DNA of 37,818 bases, from the NCBI GenBank assembly GCA_022865885.1, contig JALHSQ010000084.1:1-37818 (forward strand). Reading direction: 5' to 3'. The first letter of the stretch is position 1. Each line of letters begins with the position of its first letter. The translations under genes were made by a program, and so were the position numbers. Below are positions 7,667 through 14,411 of this stretch, one piece after another. The DNA comes from Candidatus Bathyarchaeota archaeon. Its GTDB lineage: Archaea > Thermoproteota > Bathyarchaeia > Bathyarchaeales > Bathycorpusculaceae. Under the pieces are notes generated by a model, which saw nothing but the letters and a program-made list of their open reading frames with translations, was not told the DNA's origin and searched no databases.

Positions 7667-8134
7667 CTATATTGTAGCTGCAGGCGCGCTTACCGTGGCA
7701 GCTTCGGCTCGTTGCTTGTCAAACCAGACAGCGTAATTGTACGTCAACATCATCAAGATGCAAATCGCGAATACGAGAGACGCCAGTTGAACTGCAGTGA
7801 TGCCGAGAAGCCAACCCATGCCCACGACGACGAGGCCCATAAGGTACGTGCCGAGACCGAAGTACAAGCCCAAAGTCACGCCGTCGAGAAAGCCGAGGGT
7901 CAAATTGAATAGTAGTCCGCCGTTGTGGGTGTTCTTGAGCCAGACGCCGTATTCATGCGAGACTCCGCCGAGGATCCCGTTCGCGAACACCAGAGCAGCC
8001 AACGACACTGGCGGCATGGCAAGCCAGCCAAGCCCAACCACTGCCGTAGACGTCAAGTAAATTCCTAGACCGAACAGGATTCCGACGAATATGCCGTAGA
8101 GCAAGCCTTTCGTTAAACTGAATGTCAGGGACAT
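7667..8134 (-). CDS. Membrane protein with internal tandem duplication (155 aa)
   Basis: A 155-residue integral membrane protein with about four hydrophobic segments. It is clearly a tandem repeat of one unit. The first half reads GLLYGIFVGILFGLGIYL then VVGLGWL, SLAALVFANGIL and EYGVWL; the second reads GFLDGVTLGLYFGLGTYL then VVGMGWL, QLASLVFAICIL and NYAVWF. A strong AGGAGGTG site lies upstream of ATG 8134. It sits between the capsid and connector genes, where a membrane protein is unusual. It could be an internal-membrane virion component, a membrane anchor or a lysis or egress helper; the sequence does not decide. No holin signature is evident. Confidence 0.8.
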   Translation of the reverse strand: MSLTFSLTKGLLYGIFVGILFGLGIYLTSTAVVGLGWLAMPPVSLAALVFANGILGGVSHEYGVWLKNTHNGGLLFNLTLGFLDGVTLGLYFGLGTYLMGLVVVGMGWLLGITAVQLASLVFAICILMMLTYNYAVWFDKQRAEAATVSAPAATI

Positions 8135-8263
8135 TTTTCTTCTTACACCTCCTTATTCCAATTTTTTCTGTTTTTAGAAAAACGTGAACTAGTGAAACGT
8201 GTCCCGAAACGAGCCCAAAGAAAAGGGGGGAAGGAAAACTGCAAGACCACTACTGCTTCGAGA
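8135..8263 (-). promoter_or_regulatory. Spacer between capsid and membrane-protein genes with strong RBS
   Basis: This 129-base gap holds AGGAGGTG at the right distance from ATG 8134. Most late genes here overlap, so the gap after the capsid gene may contain an mRNA processing or termination point, but no clear hairpin was found by eye. Confidence 0.4.
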
Positions 8264-9100
8264 CTAGGCAGCGTGTTTAACTATGCAAATCGAGTTCACG
8301 GGGCCCTCGTCAGCGCCGCCGTCTATGTGCGTAACCACGTAGTTCGACAGTTCAGTCGGCACACGGTAAATCTCGACGAGCGGGTCATCCTGCAAGGCTG
8401 CCCAGATGCTGCTGATCCCCTTCGTGCCCACGATAGCGTACTTTTCGCCGTCAACGCCGCTCCAAGCCGAACCCGCGTTTATAGCAAGCTCAAAGTAGGG
8501 GTCCACAAGCCACTTCAAACCAAGGGCCATCGGAACCTCGCCCTTCACCAGCAAGTCCGCAAGGGCACCGTGGAACTGGCTTACAGTGTAGTCGGTCGTG
8601 AAAGCATACCACATTTTGTCCGGCGCCGTGAGAATGTAGTCAGGCATCCAGCCGTCAGCCTGGTTCTCCTTGATGCAATCGATCACGTTGGCAAGAGTGA
8701 AACTCGCTTCAGTGACGTCTCCCTTTGTTCCGATAGACTTACTGTTCGGCGACGTAGCCCCCGCAATAGCATCGACGATCTTATCCAAGATGCCCTGACG
8801 CACGCAGGCGCCGTGCACTTGGCCAATGGCTTCCACAAAGTTTATCGCGGAAGTGTTGGCCAGAAGGTCTGAAATTTGTGTAACCTTCCCGAATGGGGTC
8901 AGTGTAATGCTTTTGCTCACAAGCGTTGGATCCGCAGCGGCCAATGCTGAACCCTCAGTCCACGAATCATAGCTAGGCGCTGTGATGACCTGCGTGTTCA
9001 CCGTTTTGCCGCTTCCAACTGGCACAGCAGCCTTCATGCAAATGTCTCTCAGATCCAGCCACTGCTTTAATTCGAGAATTGCTTTTGCTTGCACCTTCAC
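8264..9100 (-). CDS. Major capsid protein, HK97-fold (main body)
   Basis: This is the largest protein of the capsid position (278 aa from GTG 9100). The pattern is that of HK97-type capsids: VKVQAKAILELKQWLDLRDI (start of the E-loop/spine helix region), PVGSGKTVNTQVITAPS, TEGSALAAADPTLVSKSITLTPFGKVTQIS (E-loop), GILDKIVDAIAGAT, a long helix (TLANVIDCIKENQ), and a C-terminal A-domain with KYAIVGTKGISSIWAAL and DPLVEIYRVP. It forms the icosahedral shell. The GTG at 9100 overlaps the TGA of the frame upstream (GTGA) but has no ribosome site, and real capsid-like sequence continues upstream in another frame, so the true N-terminus probably lies before 9100. Confidence 0.85.
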   Translation of the reverse strand: MKVQAKAILELKQWLDLRDICMKAAVPVGSGKTVNTQVITAPSYDSWTEGSALAAADPTLVSKSITLTPFGKVTQISDLLANTSAINFVEAIGQVHGACVRQGILDKIVDAIAGATSPNSKSIGTKGDVTEASFTLANVIDCIKENQADGWMPDYILTAPDKMWYAFTTDYTVSQFHGALADLLVKGEVPMALGLKWLVDPYFELAINAGSAWSGVDGEKYAIVGTKGISSIWAALQDDPLVEIYRVPTELSNYVVTHIDGGADEGPVNSICIVKHAA

Positions 9101-9434
9101 GTCTTCAAAGAAATCTCTGAAGATATCGTGGGCAAGGCAATGCCCGAAGTGCCCGTTAACAGTTCCTTAACTGTTTTCTTGCTGTAGTCGCTCGCGTAGA
9201 ACTCGTTTAGCTTCTCCCGTAACTCTTCAATTTTTGGCAAAAGAGAAAACCTCTTCGCGTTTTCATCACCACAAAGTTTCCCGCGTCGAGGCTCCCCTGA
9301 CGGGGCAGGCTGGGTGAACCCACTCCAAACCAAGAACCAAAACACCAAAGAAAGGGAAAACCTGTTAAGCAATGGACCTTGAAGTTTTTGAACTCCGTGA
9401 GAATTTGGCTTAGGAGCTCTTCTGTAGTTGCCAT
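9101..9434 (-). pseudogene. Broken 5' end of the major capsid gene, three frames
   Basis: A good start lies at ATG 9434 (MATTEELLSQILTEFKNF) with GGAGAGGAG upstream. That frame runs on for 75 codons, but plausible capsid N-arm sequence moves to a second frame (LLPKIEELREKLNEFYASDY, then KTVKELLTGTSGIALPTIS), which ends at TGA 9099..9097. The capsid body then continues in a third frame, which upstream of GTG 9100 already reads RDFFEDV. Each move is a -1 step, equal to one missing base. The tracts between are rich in T and G runs. Explanations are assembly or read errors, real mutations in a dying provirus, or recoding; the first two seem likelier. The 3' part could be translated by GTGA coupling. 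Confidence 0.55.
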
Positions 9435-9656
9435 CTAGAAGTCTCCTCTCCACGATTTTCATAGCCCACATTTCGCTGCCCAGCCCACTGGGAAGAGTCG
9501 GAGGATTAACCTACCGTCAGCCAAAAACTGAAACCTAAGACCGTGAGCCTATCTCTCTTGGGCGCACACTACAAAGCACAGTGTCAGAAATCGAGCACAT
9601 TGACAGGACGGGTTGGTCGGGGTAAAGTTTTATCCCGTTTTCTCAAGTTGTTTTTG
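9435..9656. other. Non-coding spacer between capsid and cargo block
   Basis: No convincing gene is seen in these 222 bases. On the minus strand the capsid start is preceded by GGAGAGGAG. The segment 9620-9635 (minus GGATAAAACTTTACCC) resembles a TATA-type element and recurs exactly at 28610-28625 on the plus strand. The left copy of the 46-base repeat begins at 9643. Confidence 0.4.
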
Positions 9657-9688
9657 TCAGTATTTTTGGTTCTTTCCATTCTTCTCTT
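9643..9688. repeat. 46-bp direct repeat, copy 1
   Basis: It matches 11381-11426 at 44 of 46 positions, in the same orientation. It spans the 3' end of the DUF3795 gene, encoding its last residues (NGKNQKY). In copy 2 the same DNA encodes the natural C-terminus of an acetyltransferase (REEWKEP) in another frame. Copy 1 therefore looks like a recombination scar. Confidence 0.85.
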
Positions 9689-10124
9689 CGAGGAAATGGA
9701 TGTTGTCGAAGCCTTTGCTTGCTTTTTCGTTTTGTTCCTTCAGCCAATTCTCATAACCTATTTGGCTTATTCTGTCGTAGCTCTCGTTTATCTTATAAGT
9801 TGCCTTTTGGTATCCAAGTTTCTCGCAGCTTGAAAAATCTCCACAAAAATAACAGTTCTTTAAGCCCTTTCCTTTACAGCAAGTTCTTACCTCGCAAGCG
9901 GGCATTCCACCACCTTGAAGGCAACCCTTGCAACCCGAATTAGCAAACCAGTTCAGTCCTTTCATGAAGTTTCCAAATTCGAAATCTTGGGTCATATACT
10001 GTATCCACTCTCCATACCTGTAGGCTTGAACAAACCGCCTAAGTTCTTCTGCCATATCAGGAATTCTTGAGCGCATCCCACAATGACTGCAACAGACTCC
10101 ACAGCAACCTATTGTTACACTCAA
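9657..10124 (-). CDS. DUF3795-like cysteine-rich protein (155 aa)
   Basis: The product starts MSVTIGCCGVCCSHCGMRSRIPDMAEELRRF (TTG start at 10124) and has later cysteine groups: SGCKGCLQGG, PACEVRTCCKGKGLKNCYFCGDFSSCEKL. The N-terminal CG-x2-C-x2-C pair, a helix, then C-x2-C and a string ending in 'C..C..F.SCEKL' fit the DUF3795 family, small metal-binding proteins of bacteria and archaea with no known function. The last dozen residues come from DNA duplicated from the end of a neighbouring acetyltransferase gene (9643-9688), so the native C-terminus has been replaced. It is the last gene of a cargo block between capsid and protease genes. Confidence 0.75.
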   Translation of the reverse strand: MSVTIGCCGVCCSHCGMRSRIPDMAEELRRFVQAYRYGEWIQYMTQDFEFGNFMKGLNWFANSGCKGCLQGGGMPACEVRTCCKGKGLKNCYFCGDFSSCEKLGYQKATYKINESYDRISQIGYENWLKEQNEKASKGFDNIHFLEEKNGKNQKY

Positions 10125-10243
10125 CTAGCCCAATCCCAAATAGTTTGGACTATGTTAACTGATAAAAGACTTGCTAAGATTTCCTTGGCAAAGCAGTCAT
10201 CTTCAGAGTCAAACAGATCTGCATTAATCTTCAAGGCAATCAA
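10121..10243 (-). CDS. Possible small ORF upstream of DUF3795 gene (about 40 aa)
   Basis: A minus-strand frame is open from 10276 to the TGA at 10123..10121 and reads as acidic, protein-like sequence (ALKINADLFDSEDDCFAKEI, then SLLSVNIVQTIWDW). Its stop overlaps the TTG start of the DUF3795 gene (TTGA). There is no ATG; TTG at 10243 is a possible start. It may be a small coupled gene or the 3' remnant of a gene cut by cassette insertion. The function is unknown. Confidence 0.3.
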   Translation of the reverse strand: MIALKINADLFDSEDDCFAKEILASLLSVNIVQTIWDWAS

Positions 10244-10305
10244 ATCTTCAAAGGCACTAGCACTCCAGCTATTGCTTTAGTGAAACATAGGAAATATGCA
10301 ATTTT

Positions 10306-10749
10306 TCAGGAGAAATCCAACACGTATTCGTATGTGTCAACCCTTGCAAAACCCAAGCTTTCATGAAATTTCCGAGCTTCTTCGTTCTTTCTGTTTACTC
10401 TGGATTTGACTGCCTTACATCTTTGCTCTTCTGCCAGAGTGATAAAATAATGGGCGAGCTGTTTCCCGATTCCTGTTCTTCTATGTTTCTCATCCACGAC
10501 TATCGCATCGATTCTCGCAGTCTTTCCTTCCCAATCAATGTCCATTTGATAGCTTCCAATCAGGATTCCGATAACTCCATCTCCAGATTGTGCAAGCAGA
10601 ACCACACTGCTGTCGCCAGTAATGAAGCTTTCAAAGGTATTTTTGAAGTCTGCCCAAATGTCTCCATGGTACAGTGAAGTGAGTAGAGGAAGACACCGAG
10701 AATAATCGCCAACTCTTGCCTTGCGAACTACAGTTTTGCGCGTAGCCAT
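10306..10749 (-). CDS. GNAT-family N-acetyltransferase (147 aa)
   Basis: A complete GNAT fold in 147 residues: motif C/D region VVRKARVGDYSRCLPLLTSLY, beta-4 (VIGILIGSYQMD), the acetyl-CoA binding core ARIDAIVVDEKHRRTGIGKQLAHYFI with the R-R-T-G-I-G loop, and the C-terminal NEEARKFHESLGFARVDTYEYVLD. The enzyme transfers acetyl from acetyl-CoA to an amine; the substrate cannot be told. Its start overlaps the stop of the upstream acetyltransferase (shared base near 10749), so the two are co-translated. It is accessory cargo in the viral late operon. Confidence 0.9.
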   Translation of the reverse strand: MATRKTVVRKARVGDYSRCLPLLTSLYHGDIWADFKNTFESFITGDSSVVLLAQSGDGVIGILIGSYQMDIDWEGKTARIDAIVVDEKHRRTGIGKQLAHYFITLAEEQRCKAVKSRVNRKNEEARKFHESLGFARVDTYEYVLDFS

Positions 10750-11306
10750 TAAGGCATCACTGTCCCGAATTCCTTTCTTACAAGTGGAAACTCGTCACGT
10801 TCTCTTTTCACGAAAAATCCTTTCTTGAGATAGAATCCCAAAGGTCCCGCGGGGTTGCTTTCCGAACCCTTACGGGCATAGGTTTCTATCGCACCATATC
10901 CTCTTTTCTGCAAGTTAGAGAGCACAATATCAAGCAAATACTTGCCGATGCCCTTTCCTCTCAGTTCTCTCTTCGGAATATAAAGGTATGCGAGAAATAC
11001 GGAATCTTCGCTGGGCGGACCAGATGCATACTGCTGAACCCTCGGAAAGAACTTTGGCAACGCATATTGTGTATATCCAACAGATTCATTGTCCAGATAT
11101 GCAATGACACCGCAATCCCCAAACTCCTTCGAGACATTCCTGAACCAATCACTTTTTAACCGTTGTGCCTTTTCCTTGGTCACCTTCTCGTCAAAATCTT
11201 CAGTCGATTCCCAGTACACACAATACTGGCAACTGTAAGGAAACAAACGGAATACTGGAAGATCTTTCAAATTCCGGCATGACACAATTTCATGTCTTAA
11301 ATGCAT
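10749..11306 (-). CDS. GNAT-family N-acetyltransferase (185 aa)
   Basis: I chose ATG 11306 (MHLRHEIVSCRNLKDLP). The frame is open to 11417, but the upstream part is the shared promoter and repeat DNA. The product has FRLFPYSCQYCVYWES near the N-terminus, typical of a GNAT subgroup with a 'C..C.YWE' motif, then VIAYLDNESVGYTQY, the acetyl-CoA loop ELRGKGIGKYLLDIVLSNL, and PAGPLGFYLKKGFFVKRERD. It is a predicted acetyltransferase with unknown substrate. A 19-base element (11345-11363) lies 39 bases upstream of this start, exactly as before the next acetyltransferase at 11911, which supports both the start choice and a promoter role. Confidence 0.85.
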   Translation of the reverse strand: MHLRHEIVSCRNLKDLPVFRLFPYSCQYCVYWESTEDFDEKVTKEKAQRLKSDWFRNVSKEFGDCGVIAYLDNESVGYTQYALPKFFPRVQQYASGPPSEDSVFLAYLYIPKRELRGKGIGKYLLDIVLSNLQKRGYGAIETYARKGSESNPAGPLGFYLKKGFFVKRERDEFPLVRKEFGTVMP

Positions 11307-11344
11307 CCGTTCTTCCCACAAAGAAGACAATCCGTTCGGGTCGT

Positions 11345-11363
11345 CTATAACTTTTCCGCAAAA
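11345..11363 (-). promoter_or_regulatory. Shared promoter-like element, copy A
   Basis: The minus strand reads TTTTGCGGAAAAGTTATAG. The same 19 bases occur at 11950-11968. Both copies end 39 bases upstream of an acetyltransferase ATG (11306 and 11911). The purine-rich GCGGAAAAG followed by TTATAG looks like an archaeal BRE-TATA pair. Confidence 0.6.
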
Positions 11364-11380
11364 CCAAAAACTGACTATTT

Positions 11381-11426
11381 TCAAGTTGTTCTTGTTAGTA
11401 TTTTTGGTTCTTTCCATTCTTCTCTT
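11381..11426. repeat. 46-bp direct repeat, copy 2
   Basis: This is the partner of 9643-9688 (44/46 identical). It covers the 3' end of the acetyltransferase gene at 11381-11911, where it encodes the natural C-terminus. It directly abuts the promoter-like element at 11345-11363, so a gene end and a promoter are joined here as in a cassette junction. Confidence 0.85.
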
Positions 11427-11911
11427 AGGATGCTGAACATGCAGTCATCTTTCCATTTTCCTCTGCAGAAGAAGGTTTTTCTTAGGATTCCTTCTCTCTT
11501 GAATCCTGCTTTCTCAAGAGCTTTGCAAGATGCAATGTTTTCTGGGTCAGCTTTTGCTTGGATTCTCTCTAAGTCTTTTGAGAGAAACAGGTAGTCAACC
11601 ATGATTATTGCAGCTTCAGTCCCGTAGCCTTTTCCTCTTTCGCTCGGAAGCAGATAGTAGAATATCTCTAGGAGACTACCCAACAGAAAGTGACCCATCC
11701 ATCCGATTTTTGTGCCATCTTTTTTCTCTATGAAGAATTGCTTAGTGTCAGGTGGGAGATTGTCATATTCCTTCTCCCGCTCCGCTCTAGACTGCTGCTG
11801 TGGAAACCACATAAATTCACCCGAAAATTCAGGATTGTTAAGCCACTCTGTCAACAACGGCAAATCCTCTTTTTCCACAATTCTCAGATTCACAGTCTTG
11901 CCTTCAAGCAA
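11381..11911 (-). CDS. RimJ/RimL-type N-acetyltransferase (176 aa)
   Basis: A GNAT protein of the RimJ/RimL type. It starts MLEGKTVNLRIVEKEDLPLL and has WLNNPEFSGEF, a strand KIGWMGHFLLG, the acetyl-CoA loop LLPSERGKGYGTEAAIIMV, and the conserved C-terminal pattern ENIASCKALEKAGFKREGIL, then FCRGKWKDDCMFSILREEW. Members acetylate N-termini, amino sugars or antibiotics; this one is unassigned. It is the first gene of the cargo block after the protease gene. A BRE/TATA-like element (11950-11968) lies 39 bases upstream of its ATG, so it can be expressed apart from the late operon. Confidence 0.9.
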   Translation of the reverse strand: MLEGKTVNLRIVEKEDLPLLTEWLNNPEFSGEFMWFPQQQSRAEREKEYDNLPPDTKQFFIEKKDGTKIGWMGHFLLGSLLEIFYYLLPSERGKGYGTEAAIIMVDYLFLSKDLERIQAKADPENIASCKALEKAGFKREGILRKTFFCRGKWKDDCMFSILREEWKEPKILTRTT

Positions 11912-11949
11912 CTCGACTCACCAACCCACATAGTTACTTTCGGTTTCGG

Positions 11950-11968
11950 CTATAACTTTTCCGCAAAA
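11950..11968 (-). promoter_or_regulatory. Shared promoter-like element, copy B
   Basis: Identical over 19 bases to 11345-11363, and likewise 39 bases upstream of an acetyltransferase start (ATG 11911). The flanks differ, so the element itself is what has been kept or copied. Confidence 0.6.
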
Positions 11969-12019
11969 AGGGCGCATGCTCGATTCAGCACGCACGTTGT
12001 CACGGCGCATGTGCACGCT

Positions 12020-12385
12020 CTAGGGTTTGCATGTCTTTGAGGCTGTTTCGATGACTTCAAAGCTGACAAGCCTGAAAGCGTCGCTCTTGCTTAAGCCTTC
12101 TCCGCGCAACTCGTGGAACCTAGCCCAGAACCCTTCCTTCGTAAGCACGCACGGCTTACAAGGCCCTTTCGGTGGCTCAGCAGCCGGAGGAGGCTCAGCC
12201 TTCTTCTCCGACAGCTTTGTGACCTCTGATTGTAGGCTTTGCACTTGCGCTCTAAGATCCGCAATTTCCTTTGCGACGTCGGGCTTCTGCTCCTGAACGG
12301 CTTCAACAGTTGCAGGCGACGCAGCAGCTGTAGGAGGCACGCTTTCGGTTGGTTTACCCTCTTCTATTTTCGGTTTTTCCGACAT
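12020..12385 (-). CDS. Nested scaffold protein from internal start (121 aa)
   Basis: Codon 217 of the protease gene is an ATG (12385) preceded by CAGGAGAAAGAA, a good ribosome site at seven-base spacing. Initiation here would give a 121-residue protein, MSEKPKIEEGKPTESV onwards, with the coiled coil and C-terminal domain but no protease. This copies the lambda C/Nu3 layout, in which the scaffold is the in-frame 3' part of the protease gene. In-frame ATG codons with such a site inside a gene are uncommon, and the site falls exactly at the domain boundary. Confidence 0.6.
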   Translation of the reverse strand: MSEKPKIEEGKPTESVPPTAAASPATVEAVQEQKPDVAKEIADLRAQVQSLQSEVTKLSEKKAEPPPAAEPPKGPCKPCVLTKEGFWARFHELRGEGLSKSDAFRLVSFEVIETASKTCKP

Positions 12386-13033
12386 TTCTTTCTCCTGTAT
12401 GTTTGGGACTGTGAAACTCTCAACGATTTTCTCCACGGGCACGATCCGCGTCAACGGAATCCCCGGCAAAACATCCTTCGTCAGCAACGCCAAGCCCGTG
12501 AACACTAAACCCTTGCACGCTGCACCATCAGGAGTCAGCTCCATCCCCTGAAGACACGAAGCTTCGATGCTAACGTGAACTATCTCACCCCTCTCCACTA
12601 AGCCTAACGTGTCAGAGCCTTTGAGAACACTAAGCACACATTCAACCGCGTCATCCTCGTAATCGGCTCCCTCTATCCGCACGGAATCCAGCACATGACT
12701 CGTATGATTCAGGTTCACAGTCTTGCCCACGAGACTCCTCGCAGCCCGCAGCAGCTCATCCCTCGTGTAAACGACATCGTTCATGCTACTAAGCGGGAAA
12801 GCTGCTTCAACCTTGAAGTACTTCTTAGCCTCGTCCTCGCGAAGGTAACTTAACAGGTTCTGAGCCCAGTCAAAACGCTCCTGCCCCAAACTCTCCTGAG
12901 GCCTCCGATACGGCTTAGTATCATCCAAACCCATCTTCGAGAGCCAAGCGTAGTAGAGCTCCTCACCGTCTTGCAGGCCATACCGCTTAACGAAGGCCTG
13001 AAAGATCTTCTCGAAATCCGAATTCCTAGGCAT
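12020..13033 (-). CDS. Capsid maturation protease fused to scaffold domain (337 aa)
   Basis: The N-terminal 210 residues look like an HK97/Mu-type prohead protease: GKTVNLNHTSHVLDSV holds the candidate catalytic His110, IVHVSIEASCL holds candidate Ser155, and GLVFTGLALLTKDVLPGIPLTRI matches the conserved 'L..v.pG' region. From residue 217 the protein turns into Pro/Ala/Glu-rich linker plus a coiled coil (EIADLRAQVQSLQSEVTKLSEKK), then a small C-terminal domain with CKPCVLTKEGFW. The second half is scaffold-like, and a separate start lies at its beginning (see 12020-12385). The protease cuts scaffold during head maturation. The gene lies upstream of the capsid gene, with the acetyltransferase cargo inserted between. 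Confidence 0.75.
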   Translation of the reverse strand: MPRNSDFEKIFQAFVKRYGLQDGEELYYAWLSKMGLDDTKPYRRPQESLGQERFDWAQNLLSYLREDEAKKYFKVEAAFPLSSMNDVVYTRDELLRAARSLVGKTVNLNHTSHVLDSVRIEGADYEDDAVECVLSVLKGSDTLGLVERGEIVHVSIEASCLQGMELTPDGAACKGLVFTGLALLTKDVLPGIPLTRIVPVEKIVESFTVPNIQEKEMSEKPKIEEGKPTESVPPTAAASPATVEAVQEQKPDVAKEIADLRAQVQSLQSEVTKLSEKKAEPPPAAEPPKGPCKPCVLTKEGFWARFHELRGEGLSKSDAFRLVSFEVIETASKTCKP

Positions 13034-13058
13034 ACACTTCTACTCCATTACCGTGAAA

Positions 13059-13295
13059 CTAGAAACCAATCTCAAGTAGGACAAGCATGCAACGACAGTG
13101 CGGATGCAAATTCACCATCCACAAAGTGTAATCTACCTGCGTTGCATATGGAAACATTCTCTCGATATCCGCGCCATTCACGATCATCTTATCAAACTTC
13201 ATGCAGAGATCACAAGTTTTGTCGTCCGTAATCGCGACGAACATGAACGTGTAAGTCCACTCGAATAGGGCCACGAATTCCTCGACGCGCAGCAA
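13059..13295 (-). CDS. Minimal SPP1 gp7 / Mu F-type head morphogenesis domain (78 aa)
   Basis: A short protein with the C-terminal signature of head morphogenesis (Mu F / SPP1 gp7) proteins: FVAITDDKTCDLCMKFDKMIV, then IERMFPYATQ, and NLHPHCRCMLVLLE. The pattern D..TC..C ... FP ... HP.CRC is diagnostic and suggests a metal-binding fold. Usual members are 250-400 residues with a long N-terminal helical part next to the portal gene; here only about 78 residues remain. The TTG start at 13295 directly follows the stop of the fibre gene and the frame has no upstream extension, so this is a stand-alone minimal form or a truncation. Confidence 0.7.
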   Translation of the reverse strand: MLRVEEFVALFEWTYTFMFVAITDDKTCDLCMKFDKMIVNGADIERMFPYATQVDYTLWMVNLHPHCRCMLVLLEIGF

Positions 13296-14123
13296 CTAGA
13301 TCACCTGAGCAAGAATCCCGCCTGTCGACGGGTTACATAAGGGGTCTTCTGAGCTGCCGCCACTCGTTCCGCTAATCGTGTGATTGTGAGTCGCATAACC
13401 CGAATAAGCACTTCCCAAGGCTGAGTGCGCGTGGCTTCCCCCGAAATAGCATGCCGTAGAGCCTGTGGCTGGACCCGAAACAGCATGCCTGTGATTGTCT
13501 CCTGCAGTAACGGTTAGGCTAATCGAGTGCGTGTGACTAACACAGGTTCCTGACCCGTTTCCGCTATTGCCTGAAACCGTGTGAGTGTGCGCAGCTCCAT
13601 CATTAGCGGTTGTTATCGTTGTCGTGTGACTATGAGGTCCGAGGCGACAGTTCGTCTTACTGCAGAATGAGTCACCTGTGTATGAGTCGCTGCTATGGCT
13701 GTGTGCTGCGCCTCCGTTAGTGCAAGTATTAACTGAGCATGCGTGAACGTGAGTCTGCCAGTTCGGAAGCGCGCCGATGTTTCCTGCAGCCAAGTTAATC
13801 GTGAGGACGTGGTTATGACTTGCCCCTGACCAAAGCTCGCCGTTTGCATGTAAATGGACTGTTGAACCTACGACTCCGCATCCTGCGCCTACCGTATTTG
13901 CTACAGTGTGCCCGGGCGTTGCCGTTGAACTTGAGGTAATGTTGCCGCTTGCTGAGTGCGTGTGGCTATGATGCTCTATTTCATTCTTAAACTCGCAGGG
14001 AAAGCACTTGTCGGATTCGGCAAAGAAGAACTTGTGGAAGTTCAGGAACTTGCGACTAACATTCAGCCAAACCGTGTTCCCTAGGTCTAGGTTTCGACAG
14101 ACAAAGCCGTTCACAGCGACCAC
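13296..14123 (-). CDS. His-x-His-rich fibre protein (275 aa)
   Basis: From about residue 50 to the end this 275-residue protein carries twelve H-x-H motifs (HSH, HTH, HLH, HNH, HVH, HSH, HSH, HTH, HTH, HRH, HAH, HNH), spaced by 10-25 residues of Gly/Ser/Thr/Ala. Several recur as HTHTVSG, HRHAVSG and HNHTISG. In T4 gp37 the tip of the long tail fibre is a trimer in which H-x-H motifs bind iron ions in a row; this protein has many more motifs, so it may form a long metal-stapled needle (inference). The N-terminal 45 residues (with CFPC) are the likely attachment part. GTG 14123 overlaps the upstream stop (TAGTG). It lies in the head-gene region between fibre-like genes. Confidence 0.75.
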   Translation of the reverse strand: MVAVNGFVCRNLDLGNTVWLNVSRKFLNFHKFFFAESDKCFPCEFKNEIEHHSHTHSASGNITSSSTATPGHTVANTVGAGCGVVGSTVHLHANGELWSGASHNHVLTINLAAGNIGALPNWQTHVHACSVNTCTNGGAAHSHSSDSYTGDSFCSKTNCRLGPHSHTTTITTANDGAAHTHTVSGNSGNGSGTCVSHTHSISLTVTAGDNHRHAVSGPATGSTACYFGGSHAHSALGSAYSGYATHNHTISGTSGGSSEDPLCNPSTGGILAQVI

Positions 14124-14398
14124 TAGACGTCTAACGTGAATGTTTTGTTTACGAATTCTTGGGCTCTAATCCATGCGCCTTGCGAGATTTCCGAGGTGCT
14201 CTCGATAAGCTGCTTCGCTCGAACCTTAAGCATTTCTACAAGGGCTGCCTCGATCACTGCTGTAGCTTTTCCCTTGAAGGTCGATACTGGAACATTAAAG
14301 CTCTCGGTCGCCTGCGAGCCATTAGCAGTAAACAGGACTGAGAAAACTACCTGGTCTTTTGAGATTTCTATCGAAGCAATCTTGACTGCTACCTGCAT
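14123..14398 (-). CDS. Small hypothetical protein of fibre block (91 aa)
   Basis: A 91-residue protein: beta-rich N-terminal half (VKIASIEISKDQVVFSVLF; ESFNVPVSTFKG), then a helical half (AVIEAALVEMLKVRAKQLIE). I do not recognise a family. Its layout recalls the small protein at 733-990 near the tail tip, though identity is low. Its stop overlaps the GTG of the His-rich fibre gene by one base, so the two are translated together; it might be an adaptor or chaperone for the fibre. That role is a guess from position. Confidence 0.6.
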   Translation of the reverse strand: MQVAVKIASIEISKDQVVFSVLFTANGSQATESFNVPVSTFKGKATAVIEAALVEMLKVRAKQLIESTSEISQGAWIRAQEFVNKTFTLDV

Positions 14399-14411
14399 TC
14401 CATCTTTTCCC

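Noticed and set aside
9097-9471. 124-residue frame upstream of the capsid as an independent gene
   Set aside because: Its first 40 residues are a shifted reading of the better start MATTEELLSQ, and its end is capsid N-arm sequence, so it is treated as part of the broken capsid gene.
9620-9635. Exact 16-base match between 9620-9635 (minus) and 28610-28625 (plus)
   Set aside because: One 16-base match between two places in a window this size is not far from chance, and the second copy is not upstream of any gene. I kept it only as a note.
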